Notes: generated by a model from the sequence alone, not told the origin. Counted from the first letter of the stretch, positions 1 to 7,921 are shown. The stretch: DNA of 64,000 bases from a virus (IMGVR_UViG_3300043122_000207:124001-188000), one strand, 5' to 3'. Numbers and translations: made by a program.

Positions 1-18
1 GTGGGTTTTAAACCCACC
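1..18. terminator. Hairpin terminator at left edge
   Basis: GTGGGTTT and AAACCCAC form an 8-bp stem just past the stop codon of the minus-strand gene at 24-578. It is a likely terminator for the leftward lysis-like operon, although the window edge hides any T-tract. Confidence 0.6.
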
Positions 19-23
19 GTGTG

Positions 24-578
24 TTATTTTAATATAAGGTAAGTTATTCCAACACCTATACCAAAGTATAAGTATTTATTTATTTTGGATTGAATTCTCA
101 ATCTTGTATTTTCTCTTTCTAATGATTCGTTTATCTCATCTAAATTTACGATAGTCTCATCCTGTGTTTCGGTTATGTCTTCTAATTTCATGGTGTACTG
201 ATCATTAGCTATACGTTCTTCTTTTAATGATTCCTTTAACAATCGGTTTTCTTCCATTAAAGCACCAACCAATTCCATATAGTAATCTTTAATGGTGGTT
301 AAATCGGCATTTTGTTTTTCCAGTGTATTTATGGTTCCTTTAAGTTCGTTAACTCTTTTATCATGTATCTCACGTTCTTCTTCTAGCATAGATTTTAATT
401 CTTCATTATTTGTTTCTAATACACCGATTTCATTTCTTAATTTCACAATTTCCTCGGCTATCTTTTTCTCTTCCTCTTCGTTTAGTTCACCATGTGCAAA
501 AACAACAGGACTAATTTGTATCGTCATTAAGAATACTATCAAAAGTATCGCTAACTTCTTCATCTGTGAGTTCAACAT
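24..578 (-). CDS. Secreted coiled-coil protein, spanin-like
   Basis: 184 residues. A signal-peptide-like N-terminus (MKKLAILLIVFLM followed by a small-residue region ending near VFA|HGE) is followed by a long Glu/Lys-rich coiled coil (about residues 32-160). A C-terminal hydrophobic segment (about 168-183) could be a membrane anchor. There is no lipobox cysteine, so it is not a classical outer-membrane spanin. It is the last gene of a leftward set of three, and its start lies 68 nt inside the upstream gene, which is typical of compact lysis cassettes. GAGGG six bases before the ATG at 578 supports that start. A role in the envelope stage of lysis is inferred from architecture and context only; a structural coiled-coil protein is the alternative. 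Confidence 0.6.
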   Translation of the reverse strand: MLNSQMKKLAILLIVFLMTIQISPVVFAHGELNEEEEKKIAEEIVKLRNEIGVLETNNEELKSMLEEEREIHDKRVNELKGTINTLEKQNADLTTIKDYYMELVGALMEENRLLKESLKEERIANDQYTMKLEDITETQDETIVNLDEINESLERENTRLRIQSKINKYLYFGIGVGITYLILK

Positions 579-1032
579 CCTCTTCCCTCACTTTCTTTAA
601 TTCCTCTTCCTGTTCCTTTATTTTTTTGTCATTTTTTTCTCTTATTTCTTCAACTCTCTCAGCTGTTTCTTCAGCTAATTCTTTTTCTTTATCTATAATT
701 TTTCCCCGTTCTTTAACCTGTTTTCTTAATCGATCTATCTTATCTTGGTCCTCTTTTATTATGCCCGTTTTTTTAGCTGCCTCTTTTAATTCTTTTTGGT
801 TTTCTTTTATAATAGTTTCTTTTTCTTCCTTTTTCTTTTTAGCTTCTTTTTTTAGTTCTTTAGTCTTTTCTTTCTTTTCCTCTACTTTCTTTTTTCTTTT
901 CTCTCTCATTTTTTTACCATCACTATTTAATGACACACTAATTATGATGGACAAAACAATGGTTAACCCATAAAGAATATATTCTTTGTATTCAGAGAGT
1001 TTAGCAAGAAATAATTTAAATTTAGTTTTCAT
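511..1032 (-). CDS. Membrane-anchored coiled-coil protein, spanin-like
   Basis: 173 residues. One N-terminal transmembrane helix (about residues 17-36) is followed by an extremely Lys/Glu-rich coiled coil and an acidic C-terminus. This is the general layout of an inner-membrane spanin (Rz type): anchored in the cytoplasmic membrane with a helical rod outside. GGAGGTGAG precedes the ATG. The 3' end overlaps the start of the next coiled-coil protein, and a small two-helix membrane protein lies directly upstream. Together the three look like a lysis cassette, but no endolysin is adjacent and sequence similarity to a named family was not recognised. Confidence 0.6.
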   Translation of the reverse strand: MKTKFKLFLAKLSEYKEYILYGLTIVLSIIISVSLNSDGKKMREKRKKKVEEKKEKTKELKKEAKKKKEEKETIIKENQKELKEAAKKTGIIKEDQDKIDRLRKQVKERGKIIDKEKELAEETAERVEEIREKNDKKIKEQEEELKKVREEDVELTDEEVSDTFDSILNDDTN

Positions 1033-1045
1033 TTTTTCTCACCTC

Positions 1046-1345
1046 CTATTTTTTCTTATTTTTTAAATATTCGTGTGCTTCTTCTTTGAAATATTTAGCA
1101 CCCGTACCTACAACTATCAAAGAAGAAATCCATTTAAGAGAATTGAAAAATGAAGTATCTTCTATAAGTCCCTCTTTCAGGAAAAGAAATAAAAAAAATA
1201 CTATTGCAGTTAAAATAACATCATTTCTTATATCATCTTTTCCTAGTGTGGAAATTATAACTCTTTTGAGTATACTAACCCAGCTTGTGTTTTCATTATA
1301 GTTTTCTATAGGGTTTTCTTCAACCTTCTTTTTTTCTTCATCCAT
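1046..1345 (-). CDS. Small membrane protein, holin-like
   Basis: About 99 residues from the ATG at 1345; a GTG at 1354 is in frame but sits too close to the ribosome site. It has a charged N-terminus, two hydrophobic segments (about residues 40-58 and 68-84) and a Lys-rich tail, the usual build of class II or phage-holin-like proteins. It is first in the leftward cassette with the two coiled-coil membrane proteins. Holin function (timed permeabilisation of the cytoplasmic membrane) is inferred from size, topology and neighbours; no family signature was recognised. Confidence 0.55.
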   Translation of the reverse strand: MDEEKKKVEENPIENYNENTSWVSILKRVIISTLGKDDIRNDVILTAIVFFLFLFLKEGLIEDTSFFNSLKWISSLIVVGTGAKYFKEEAHEYLKNKKK

Positions 1346-1367
1346 TATGTTCACCCTTTCCTTTTAT

Positions 1368-1379
1368 ACACTATAGTGT
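1368..1379. promoter_or_regulatory. 12-bp palindrome between divergent genes
   Basis: ACACTATAGTGT is a perfect palindrome between the divergent holin-like gene and the gene at 1439. It is a possible operator or part of a divergent promoter region. Short AT-rich palindromes are common, so support is weak. Confidence 0.25.
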
Positions 1380-1438
1380 TTGTTTCCTTTGACCCCCAAA
1401 TGAAACAATTATAATAGTTTTATAAAGGAGTGATGAAT

Positions 1439-2899
1439 TTGAAAATAAAAAAAGATATCTTCGAGAGTGATTATGAATATAAGTCAACAGCACTCATAGA
1501 TTTAGCCTACATATACGGTGAAATAGTTTCTATATTTAAATATTCAGTATTAGATGATTTGGATGACATTTTAAACTTCAAATATGACAATATAAATACC
1601 CGAATAGCAATTAAAGAGAATTTAATCAAAACACCAAAAAGTTTATTGACTAATCCTAAACCTATATTGAATTTAAATGTTAGTATAGATACATCTTACG
1701 AGGGTGGTGTATTATCACCTCTTTTATACAATACAGATTTAAGCCACATAATGGATGTGAGAACATTTACAGATCCATTTATACTAACACACAACAGAGG
1801 AGACAATGCCAAAAATATAGCTGTATCTTTTTCTTTTAAAAGAATTAAGTTGACGGTTGAGGCCAATGTAATAGATGACTATAGATCTAAGTTGATAAAT
1901 GTGTATCACTATTGGAGAGCTAAAAGATACCCCGGAAGGTTATATAGGAAGACAGTGGTTATACCTTTCCCAATACCCAAAGATGTTTATTTAGAGTATT
2001 GTGATGCACACGATATAAATCCAGATAATATAGAAGAAGCTTACCACCATATCAAAAGACAATCCTTTTTCCCTGTTGAACTTAAAAAGAATCTCGGTAA
2101 CGGAAACCAAGAGATATTTTTAAAATATGAAACATTTTTAGATTATACTGGTATGGGTTCCAATCTAACAGATGGAATGAGAAAGGGTTCCATCACAACA
2201 GATTTCATGTTAACAAGACCTTTTGAAATAGAAATAAATGTTCCTTCTATGTGTTTTCTAAAATTGGATAGACCTAGAATGTTTGTGACCAATGATGCTG
2301 AAGCACCAGATGACGCTTTAGAAATTGGTGTTAGAGATTGGGTTAGATACGACTGGAAAGTTTATGAGGATGAGGATTATAAACAGATAATCAATGCAGA
2401 CTGGAAATTCGATAGAGCAGAGGAAACTATAGATTGCAAAAATCTATTATATGACAATTTCGATAACTTCTATGGATTTTTGACAAATAGAAAAGGTAAA
2501 AAGATTATTAAACCAGAAGAATATGATGTACCTTATGATATTGGTTTCAATGTAAATGAAAACACAGTAAGACTTTTGGTTGGTCAAGAGAGTGATGATT
2601 ATGAAATAAATTATAAAAACAATACAATCACCTTTTTATCTACAGGTAATCTCTTAGTGGACGGTGATAATGAATATACAGTTAGATTCGAATATGCGAT
2701 GAATGTTGAAAATTATATAAAGATCAAATATTTTAAAGATGAGGAAGAAAATATGGATAGGTCCTTTATTATAGATTCACAAAATTTATTGATAGAAGAA
2801 AAGAGTGCAGATTTCGGTGCAAACTATAATATAGGTATGTATGTTAAATTAGGTTTCTATAACGAATGGTTAGAGAATGTCAAATATAACGAAAAGTAA
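1439..2899 (+). CDS. Unrecognised virion-type protein
   Basis: About 486 residues if translation starts at the TTG at 1439, eight bases after AAGGAG; the ATG at 1433 and GTG at 1430 crowd the ribosome site. The sequence is mixed alpha/beta without membrane segments or known catalytic motifs. The C-terminal half looks beta-rich, with alternating hydrophobics and many Asn/Asp. It sits between the lysis-like cassette and baseplate-type genes and is followed by a strong hairpin, so a tail or baseplate structural role is likely. I do not recognise a family. Confidence 0.55.
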   Translation: MKIKKDIFESDYEYKSTALIDLAYIYGEIVSIFKYSVLDDLDDILNFKYDNINTRIAIKENLIKTPKSLLTNPKPILNLNVSIDTSYEGGVLSPLLYNTDLSHIMDVRTFTDPFILTHNRGDNAKNIAVSFSFKRIKLTVEANVIDDYRSKLINVYHYWRAKRYPGRLYRKTVVIPFPIPKDVYLEYCDAHDINPDNIEEAYHHIKRQSFFPVELKKNLGNGNQEIFLKYETFLDYTGMGSNLTDGMRKGSITTDFMLTRPFEIEINVPSMCFLKLDRPRMFVTNDAEAPDDALEIGVRDWVRYDWKVYEDEDYKQIINADWKFDRAEETIDCKNLLYDNFDNFYGFLTNRKGKKIIKPEEYDVPYDIGFNVNENTVRLLVGQESDDYEINYKNNTITFLSTGNLLVDGDNEYTVRFEYAMNVENYIKIKYFKDEEENMDRSFIIDSQNLLIEEKSADFGANYNIGMYVKLGFYNEWLENVKYNEK

Positions 2900-2907
2900 T
2901 TTAAAAC

Positions 2908-2928
2908 CCCAGGGCATTGCGCCCTGGG
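2908..2928 (+). terminator. Hairpin after the virion-type gene
   Basis: CCCAGGGC and GCCCTGGG form an 8-bp stem with a five-base loop a few bases after the stop codon at 2899. The tail is AT-rich but not a clean T-run, so termination may be partial. Confidence 0.6.
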
Positions 2929-2957
2929 TAAAATAAATATTTAAAAGGAGTTGATAC

Positions 2958-3038
2958 TTAGGTTATATTTTTTATTTAATTAGGAGATGATATAACCTAA
3001 ATATCGGTGGCAAGTACAGAACAGTTTTTCTGACTTGC
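2958..3038 (+). ncRNA. Two consecutive strong hairpins, candidate structured RNA
   Basis: The first hairpin is a perfect 11-bp inverted repeat (TTAGGTTATAT at 2958-2968, ATATAACCTAA at 2990-3000) whose loop carries AGGAG. The second pairs 3010-3021 with 3028-3038 (GCAAGT and CAGAA against TTCTG and ACTTGC) with one bulged A at 3016 and a six-base loop. Both lie in the 442-bp gap 2900-3341 and precede a possible 32-codon ORF. They could be a small RNA, a leader or an RNA-processing site. Transcription is not shown by the sequence. Confidence 0.4.
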
Positions 3039-3084
3039 AATTATCGTGAAAAAGCTTTACTTATTAAAGGAGAGTATTCATATT

Positions 3085-3183
3085 ATGCAAAAAACATTTA
3101 TATTAAAAAGATTGCAAGAATATACTAGGCAATACAAAGTCTCATTTGTATTTACAGGAGCTGAATCATTTTATATTTATTAA
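3085..3183 (+). CDS. Possible 32-residue peptide
   Basis: A short ORF starts at ATG 3085, eleven bases after GGAG, and reads a basic, aromatic-rich peptide ending SFYIY. It is the only ribosome-site-linked ORF in the gap 2900-3341 and follows the double hairpin. No family was recognised. It may be a real small gene, a leader peptide or a chance ORF. Confidence 0.3.
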   Translation: MQKTFILKRLQEYTRQYKVSFVFTGAESFYIY

Positions 3184-3288
3184 CTGAATAAAGGAAGCTA
3201 TTATTTATATTAAAGGGTGCTCAGAGGCAGAAAAGATAAAACAAGAATTATTTGTCATAATATATTGTAAGAAAGTTATATTTTTGTA

Positions 3289-3315
3289 TTGGTTGTACGC
3301 CCAGTATACAACCAA
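3289..3315. terminator. Inverted repeat ahead of convergent gene end
   Basis: TTGGTTGTA (3289-3297) and TACAACCAA (3307-3315) form a perfect 9-bp stem 27 bases beyond the 3' end of the minus-strand gene at 3342. On the minus strand it is followed by an A/T-rich run. It is a plausible terminator for that gene. The rest of 3184-3341 shows nothing else recognisable. Confidence 0.45.
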
Positions 3316-3341
3316 GAAATCGTTAGAATGTTATCATAAAC

Positions 3342-4505
3342 TTAAGTCACCCTTAGCAGCTTAAGTTTAGATAAAGACCGTTTACCTTGTATTACTGTTG
3401 TATATCCTGCAATCCTATATTTATTGTTAGACAATTTACCCTCTAACTTGAAATAAGTGTATGGTTTTACATCTAATGGTAAATTACCTAAATAAACATC
3501 CATGAGTTCGGTATCAAACTTAGTTTTTTTGTGGTGTTTAAATCTATTACTTTTCATTTCTAAAACATTTATCTCATCGTATGGTCTTGGTCCAACAGGA
3601 CCTGTAAGTTCAGGATCTATATTAGAGACTATTGATTCTACATTGCCAAAACGTTCCAATATAAGTTCGTTTTTAATATCGTTTTCCTCAAGAACATAAT
3701 AAGTCCAATCATCTCTCATATCTAAAGAGTTTTGCTTTGGTCCTTCATCTGCTGCTATAGTTTTTATCTTGATAGTTTTTTCATATTCATCTGTGCTTTT
3801 TAATTTTATACCATGATCGTTTTTCTTATTTAGGATATAAACAACACCGTCATCAATAAAGATATTGTAACTGGTATCATAAATACCCATTTCGTTATCC
3901 AAATATCTAACGAATTGGTAAAACCCCATTGGTGCTATCAAATCCTGTTTATAACTTGTCGTATTATCGGGTGGAGATATAATGAGTTTCATATCACCAT
4001 TAGTTGCTGTATTAAAACCATAACCTAAAGCGTCAAGTACAGTGAAATTCTTCATAACCGTATTGATATAGTCGTATTTAAAGGCATTAATATCTTTTTT
4101 CTTATAAAGTGCTATTCTCATTACCTGGTTTTCCTGTTGTGCCTGTGATATTCCCCTTTCTGTTGGTTCACCATCTGAGAATGGGCTGTAACTTAAATAG
4201 GGTGTGTCAATCACACCAAGGTATTCTCCAGATGAATGTAATCTAAAAGGGGAGTCTTCTTCAAGATCTGTTGCCTTATAGAACGTATTTAGGTTCACCT
4301 TCACCACTGGATCTGATATATCTACATCTCTTAAAATCTCATAAAAAATTTTAGGAGGCATATTCATCGTTAAAACCATGAAGGGAAATCTATAATCGAG
4401 AAAATTCTTTTTAACAACCAAACTCTCAAAATACATATATGGGATCTCAACATCTTGAATTTTGATCTCTGTGGCAAACAAAAAATCAACTGATGGTTTT
4501 TTCAA
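3342..4505 (-). CDS. Probable baseplate or tail-hub type virion protein
   Basis: 387 residues starting at TTG 4505, seven bases after GGAGGTG. It is a soluble, beta-rich protein with no catalytic motif seen. The layout, an N-terminal domain of alternating strands (about 1-110) and a C-terminal domain ending in a basic segment, is reminiscent of phage tail-hub or late-control proteins that bridge tube and baseplate. The wider neighbourhood has a gp25-like wedge protein and a zinc-ribbon baseplate protein on the same strand. Assignment rests mainly on context and overall style; the family itself was not clearly recognised. Confidence 0.4.
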   Translation of the reverse strand: MKKPSVDFLFATEIKIQDVEIPYMYFESLVVKKNFLDYRFPFMVLTMNMPPKIFYEILRDVDISDPVVKVNLNTFYKATDLEEDSPFRLHSSGEYLGVIDTPYLSYSPFSDGEPTERGISQAQQENQVMRIALYKKKDINAFKYDYINTVMKNFTVLDALGYGFNTATNGDMKLIISPPDNTTSYKQDLIAPMGFYQFVRYLDNEMGIYDTSYNIFIDDGVVYILNKKNDHGIKLKSTDEYEKTIKIKTIAADEGPKQNSLDMRDDWTYYVLEENDIKNELILERFGNVESIVSNIDPELTGPVGPRPYDEINVLEMKSNRFKHHKKTKFDTELMDVYLGNLPLDVKPYTYFKLEGKLSNNKYRIAGYTTVIQGKRSLSKLKLLRVT

Positions 4506-5057
4506 ATGACTTCACCTCCCAAAAATTATTTTTAAAAATGCTTCAAGAATATTGTTATCAGAAAAAAATGTGAAGAATAAAAAATAATATTTTTATGTGG
4601 GGAACAACTATAGACAAAAATCGAAAAGTGACGGGGTAAAAACAGACAACAAAGAAGAACTTATAATTTTTAAAATAAATTTAAAAATTATGTTAATAAT
4701 TTATATAGTACCCCCGTAAGGGATAAGGTACGTTAAATATAAATTATTAACATAATTTATATATTAACTCTTTATTAAACCTATGAGTAAATAATTAGTT
4801 CTATTTGTTCTAGAGATTTAACCCGTACTTTCATAAAAAACCAAAGTGACCAAAGAAAAGTTATAAACAAAAGAAATAGTTGTGCCAGATTAAGAGGCTG
4901 AGGGGGTGGTGTGGTGCCGCCGCCGGCTGCCGATGACTGTTATGACGGTGATCTTAAATTTAGATGTTATTATTGACTTTTGATTCAGACATTTTTCATT
5001 TTTCAATAACAAAATATTAGTCGGAATTAAAAAATAAAATTTAGGAGATGAAATCTT
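4506..5057. other. 552-bp noncoding region with cruciform and GC-rich island, candidate origin
   Basis: This gap separates a leftward and a rightward gene and has no convincing ORF. It contains a 22-bp perfect inverted repeat (4685-4706 and 4737-4758) around a 30-base loop that itself folds (GTACC with GGTAC, and CCC with GGG). About 150 bases further on, near 4906-4965, an abrupt GC-rich, G-run-rich island stands out from the AT-rich background. AT-rich DNA, a cruciform and a G-rich tract together resemble phage replication origins or divergent control regions. The function is inferred. Confidence 0.4.
4685..4758. repeat. 22-bp perfect inverted repeat
   Basis: Arms 4685-4706 and 4737-4758 are exact reverse complements. 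The 30-base spacer contains nested complementary pairs (4708-4712 with 4727-4731; 4713-4715 with 4720-4722). It can form a long hairpin in RNA or a cruciform in DNA. Confidence 0.9.
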
Positions 5058-5618
5058 ATGTCAGAAATCGAAAATGTGGAATTGGAAAGAAGATTTGAAC
5101 TAGATGAAAAGAAATTTTATCTCAATTTATTAACAGATGAACACATAAAACCAAATGGTGTACAAACTATTTATTACCAAAACTATATTTATCATGATAG
5201 CAATAACCAAATCGAAGAAAGAATAAGAAAGATATCTGGATTGGGTGATTTTGCTGATGCTGAACCCATTTATAAAAAAACAATGAAACTCGGTATAGGC
5301 GATACTAGAAAAGAATTCAAAAATAAAATGACTGAAAAGGAATTTGAGTGGTTAAAAGATTATCTTGAAAGAGAACTTGGATACAAACCATTGATTAAAT
5401 TACACAATGAGTTTGAATATTTTTTAAATGGTAAAATATATACTTTAGAATTATCGAGTTTTTTAAAACCTCATAAACAGAGTTCGATCATTGAACTAGA
5501 ATTCGATACAATAAACGAAATGGAGTCATTTGAGCCTTTAGATTGGATGGGTAGGGAAATCACTAACGAATATTCGAATGTCGATATATGGAAGAAATAT
5601 AACCTGATAGGGGAATAA
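5058..5618 (+). CDS. CYTH-domain (triphosphate tunnel) protein
   Basis: 186 residues. The N-terminus carries the charged ELERRF strand characteristic of CYTH enzymes (compare ExExK), followed by a basic RIRKI strand, a Y-K-K-T-M-K-x-G segment, an acidic/basic alternating barrel and the ITNE motif with a following tyrosine near the end. CYTH proteins form a beta tunnel that binds metal and a triphosphate; members hydrolyse thiamine triphosphate, inorganic triphosphate or RNA 5'-triphosphates, or make cAMP. The substrate cannot be told here; an RNA- or nucleotide-triphosphatase role would fit a phage with its own RNA polymerase. GGAGATG precedes the ATG. Confidence 0.75.
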   Translation: MSEIENVELERRFELDEKKFYLNLLTDEHIKPNGVQTIYYQNYIYHDSNNQIEERIRKISGLGDFADAEPIYKKTMKLGIGDTRKEFKNKMTEKEFEWLKDYLERELGYKPLIKLHNEFEYFLNGKIYTLELSSFLKPHKQSSIIELEFDTINEMESFEPLDWMGREITNEYSNVDIWKKYNLIGE

Positions 5619-5639
5619 TGATAATAGAGGTGATAGGAT

Positions 5640-5942
5640 ATGTTGAATACAAAAAAACATAGTTTTATTAATAGGATAAACACAGATAAAGAAGAGTTTC
5701 AAACATTAGTAACACAGTTGATGGATATCATACATGAGAGTTATCCTTTAGGGGATTTTAAAATAGGGTGGCTTATAGATGGTGAGTGTTTATTAATAAA
5801 TAGCCAATACAAACTTAATAATCCAGTGTTTGGTTTCACCAGTGAAGATGAAGATTTTGAAAACCAATTTAACGAAATTTATTCTCATTTATTGAAAAAC
5901 GATTATATCTATTTTGGTAAAAAAAGTGAGTTTGTCCATTAA
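5640..5942 (+). CDS. Small hypothetical protein
   Basis: 100 residues, ATG preceded by GAGGTGATAGG, 21 bases after the CYTH gene and probably co-transcribed with it. Acidic C-terminal half, no membrane segment, no cysteine motif. No family was recognised. Confidence 0.55.
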   Translation: MLNTKKHSFINRINTDKEEFQTLVTQLMDIIHESYPLGDFKIGWLIDGECLLINSQYKLNNPVFGFTSEDEDFENQFNEIYSHLLKNDYIYFGKKSEFVH

Positions 5943-6167
5943 TAAATATAATCTAACAATATACTAGTGGAAATTAGTGAATTGATCACTTACAATTTAT
6001 CCTTTGCTCCTGGGATTAATTGTGGCAGCTAATTATCCTTATTCAGCAGCTAAGCAGTTGTCAATTCTTTTTTCAATTTCTAACCATCTCCCTTTTTGAT
6101 TTGCGGGTGTTGTGAACCGGAAATAAAACAACACCCGTTACATACTTAATTCTAATTCTTATATATT

Positions 6168-6190
6168 CCCAGGGTAAAACCTGGGATTTT
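6168..6190 (+). terminator. Rho-independent terminator
   Basis: CCCAGG and CCTGGG pair around GTAAAA and are followed by ATTTTAATTT. It probably ends rightward transcription from the CYTH gene pair. Confidence 0.65.
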
Positions 6191-6204
6191 AATTTGGCAA
6201 AAAT

Positions 6205-6232
6205 AAACCCAGGGAATAACCCCTGGGTTTTG
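6205..6232. terminator. Bidirectional terminator
   Basis: AACCCAGGG and CCCTGGGTT form a strong stem flanked by A-rich and T-rich runs. It lies nine bases beyond the stop at 6241 of the frameshifted minus-strand product, which supports 6241 as the true 3' end of that coding region. Confidence 0.75.
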
Positions 6233-6240
6233 TTAATCTA

Positions 6241-6444
6241 TTACATACCTTTATTTTTTTGCTGTTCCATATATTTTTTTCTTTCTAAAAATTCCATTTT
6301 GGAATCAACCATATCTTCAATTTCAGAATTAGTCATAGTTTCCAATTCTGTTTTGGTTATTTTATCATCGAAGAATTCAAGCAGTTCGATCGTTAGTTCT
6401 GATTTCTGTTTGATAGTCTCTCTTGTATCGAACTGTTGATCGTA
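6241..6444 (-). CDS. Minus-1 frameshift extension of the zinc-ribbon tail protein
   Basis: Shifting back one base on the T8 run changes the reading from ACG ATC to TAC GAT CAA. It then continues for 67 codons without a stop, ending at TAA 6243-6241 just before the bidirectional terminator. The extension is acidic and helical (QQFDTRETIK... to ...KKYMEQQKNKGM), with normal codon use for this genome, unlike the 15-residue zero-frame tail. Programmed -1 slippage at T-runs is well known in phage tail genes (for example P2 E/E' and lambda G/GT). The alternative is a genuine indel or a sequencing error in the homopolymer. Confidence 0.65.
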   Translation of the reverse strand, partial: YDQQFDTRETIKQKSELTIELLEFFDDKITKTELETMTNSEIEDMVDSKMEFLERKKYMEQQKNKGM

Positions 6445-7853
6445 AAAAAAAGCATATCATTCACATTTTTATTATCGTTTTCAATCCACTTACCACACTC
6501 TGTACATTTAAACGGTTCACCTTGGAATTGATACTCTATATCTGATATCAATTCTTGGTCAGCACCATCTGAAATTTCCATCATCAATTCATCTGGTAGA
6601 TTATCTATAGCTTCTTGTATTTCTTCAACCTCATCGTGAATTGTTGAGAACTGAATTGTACCCACATTATCTTTTGTATCTCTTAAATCTTCAATGGTTA
6701 AAAGATCAATGAATAATAAAGATTCAGTGTATGTTTCATGGATGTTATTAACTTCAGCTCTTTTATTGTGCCATAGATATTTAAGTTTTTCATCTGTATC
6801 TGTGCTTCTTCTTAATCTCTGTGGTAAATATTCTGATAACCTATTGATGATTAAAATCCTAACCTGTTCATCAATAAACATATATTTTTTAAGATTAGGA
6901 GCTGATAACTCTACAGTATATTTAATTTCATCTTTTTCTAAAGTTACTTCTTTTTTCTTACCCATTACTGTTTTGCTTTGTAATTCATCGATTGTTTTGG
7001 TTGGATCATATTCGAAATCTTCCATTTCGTTATTCAATGAATTATCAAATATTTCTCTTATATTTTCAGTGGCTTTATTCTGTGTACCACAATGTGGGCA
7101 GTTAATAACTGAATCTACCCCTTTATTTGGTGTATTAGCTAAAGCCCATACAGCATTGATTAAAGGTAAATCCCCTGGTGATGTGATTTCTAAGAAAGTA
7201 GAAAAGTCAACCTTTTCACCATCTTTAAATTCAAATTCAGAATTCTCAAAGATGGTTTTGATTTTTTCTAAACTCTGGAAGAAACCAAACTCTTTCTCAT
7301 ATAAAACATTATATGCATCCCTTGTTTTAATGAATGTATTGAGTCCGTGCATTTTGATTATATAATTACTTTCAAAAAGAGGGAAAGATACACCTCTGTC
7401 TTTTCTACTTATGGTTTTAAGTTTCTGGAGTTTACTTAAATCACCAGCACGCTTTTTATTAGATACTCTGGATTCCATATCGATGACTTTATTTTTTTTC
7501 TTGGGTTCTTTATCTTTTTGATCTCTTTTTCTTTTGATCTCTTCTTTTTCTTTTTCTTCCTGTTCCTTAGATTCAATAGCTTTATTGTGTACTTCCGATA
7601 CAGTCTTTAAAGTGTTTACTGCATCTTTCATACCTTTATCTATTTCCTCCATATCTTCTTTTGGGATTCTATCTTTCATTGTGACCTTTTGTTCTGGTAA
7701 ATCCATATCGAGATTTAATTCTTTCTTTTCTTCTTTTGTTGGTTTTTCAAAATTGACTTCCTCTTTACTATCCTCGGCTCCATTATTATCTTCAACTTTA
7801 TCGTCAGCATTTTCTTTAAGAAAATCACTAACTTTATATTTCTTTTTTTCCAT
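6393..7853 (-). CDS. Zinc-ribbon baseplate/tail assembly protein, zero-frame product
   Basis: 486 residues. The first 150 residues are highly charged and probably disordered. The core (about 165-420) is globular with a CPHCG motif, and a second CTECG pair lies near the C-terminus, together able to bind zinc. The style (INCPHCGTQN followed by helices) resembles T4 gp26/gp51-type baseplate-hub assembly proteins. It lies just downstream of the gp25-like gene. Near the 3' end the coding strand reads ATG CTT TTT TTT ACG: a run of eight T (window A-run 6444-6451) where a -1 slip opens a 67-codon extension to 6241. Zero-frame reading stops soon after, at 6393. GGGAGG precedes the ATG. Confidence 0.65.
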   Translation of the reverse strand: MEKKKYKVSDFLKENADDKVEDNNGAEDSKEEVNFEKPTKEEKKELNLDMDLPEQKVTMKDRIPKEDMEEIDKGMKDAVNTLKTVSEVHNKAIESKEQEEKEKEEIKRKRDQKDKEPKKKNKVIDMESRVSNKKRAGDLSKLQKLKTISRKDRGVSFPLFESNYIIKMHGLNTFIKTRDAYNVLYEKEFGFFQSLEKIKTIFENSEFEFKDGEKVDFSTFLEITSPGDLPLINAVWALANTPNKGVDSVINCPHCGTQNKATENIREIFDNSLNNEMEDFEYDPTKTIDELQSKTVMGKKKEVTLEKDEIKYTVELSAPNLKKYMFIDEQVRILIINRLSEYLPQRLRRSTDTDEKLKYLWHNKRAEVNNIHETYTESLLFIDLLTIEDLRDTKDNVGTIQFSTIHDEVEEIQEAIDNLPDELMMEISDGADQELISDIEYQFQGEPFKCTECGKWIENDNKNVNDMLFFTINSSIQERLSNRNQN

Positions 7854-7921
7854 TAAATAAACCTCCCATAATGATTTAATATTAATTGTTTACACTAAAA
7901 GTTTGTTTCGAGTAAATCTTA

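Larger units (their letters stand above)
5943..6240. other. Noncoding region with several hairpins
   Basis: No credible gene. It holds a perfect 10-bp inverted repeat (CGGGTGTTGT at 6104-6113, ACAACACCCG at 6128-6137), a CAGCTAA direct repeat near 6029 and 6047, and two terminator-like hairpins at its right end. It separates the convergent genes ending at 5942 and 6241. Confidence 0.55.

Noticed and set aside
566-973. Serine/phenylalanine-rich plus-strand ORF opposite the lysis-like genes
   Set aside because: It is the antisense shadow of Lys/Glu-rich coiled-coil codons and has no ribosome site.
1389-1415. TTGACC and TATAAT as a host sigma-70-type promoter before 1439
   Set aside because: The spacer is only 15 bases and AT-rich DNA yields many such pairs. 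It is possible but not supported enough to list.
5943-6160. tRNA or other stable RNA in the gap after 5942
   Set aside because: There is a 10-bp hairpin, but no acceptor stem, T-loop consensus or anticodon arm could be fitted.
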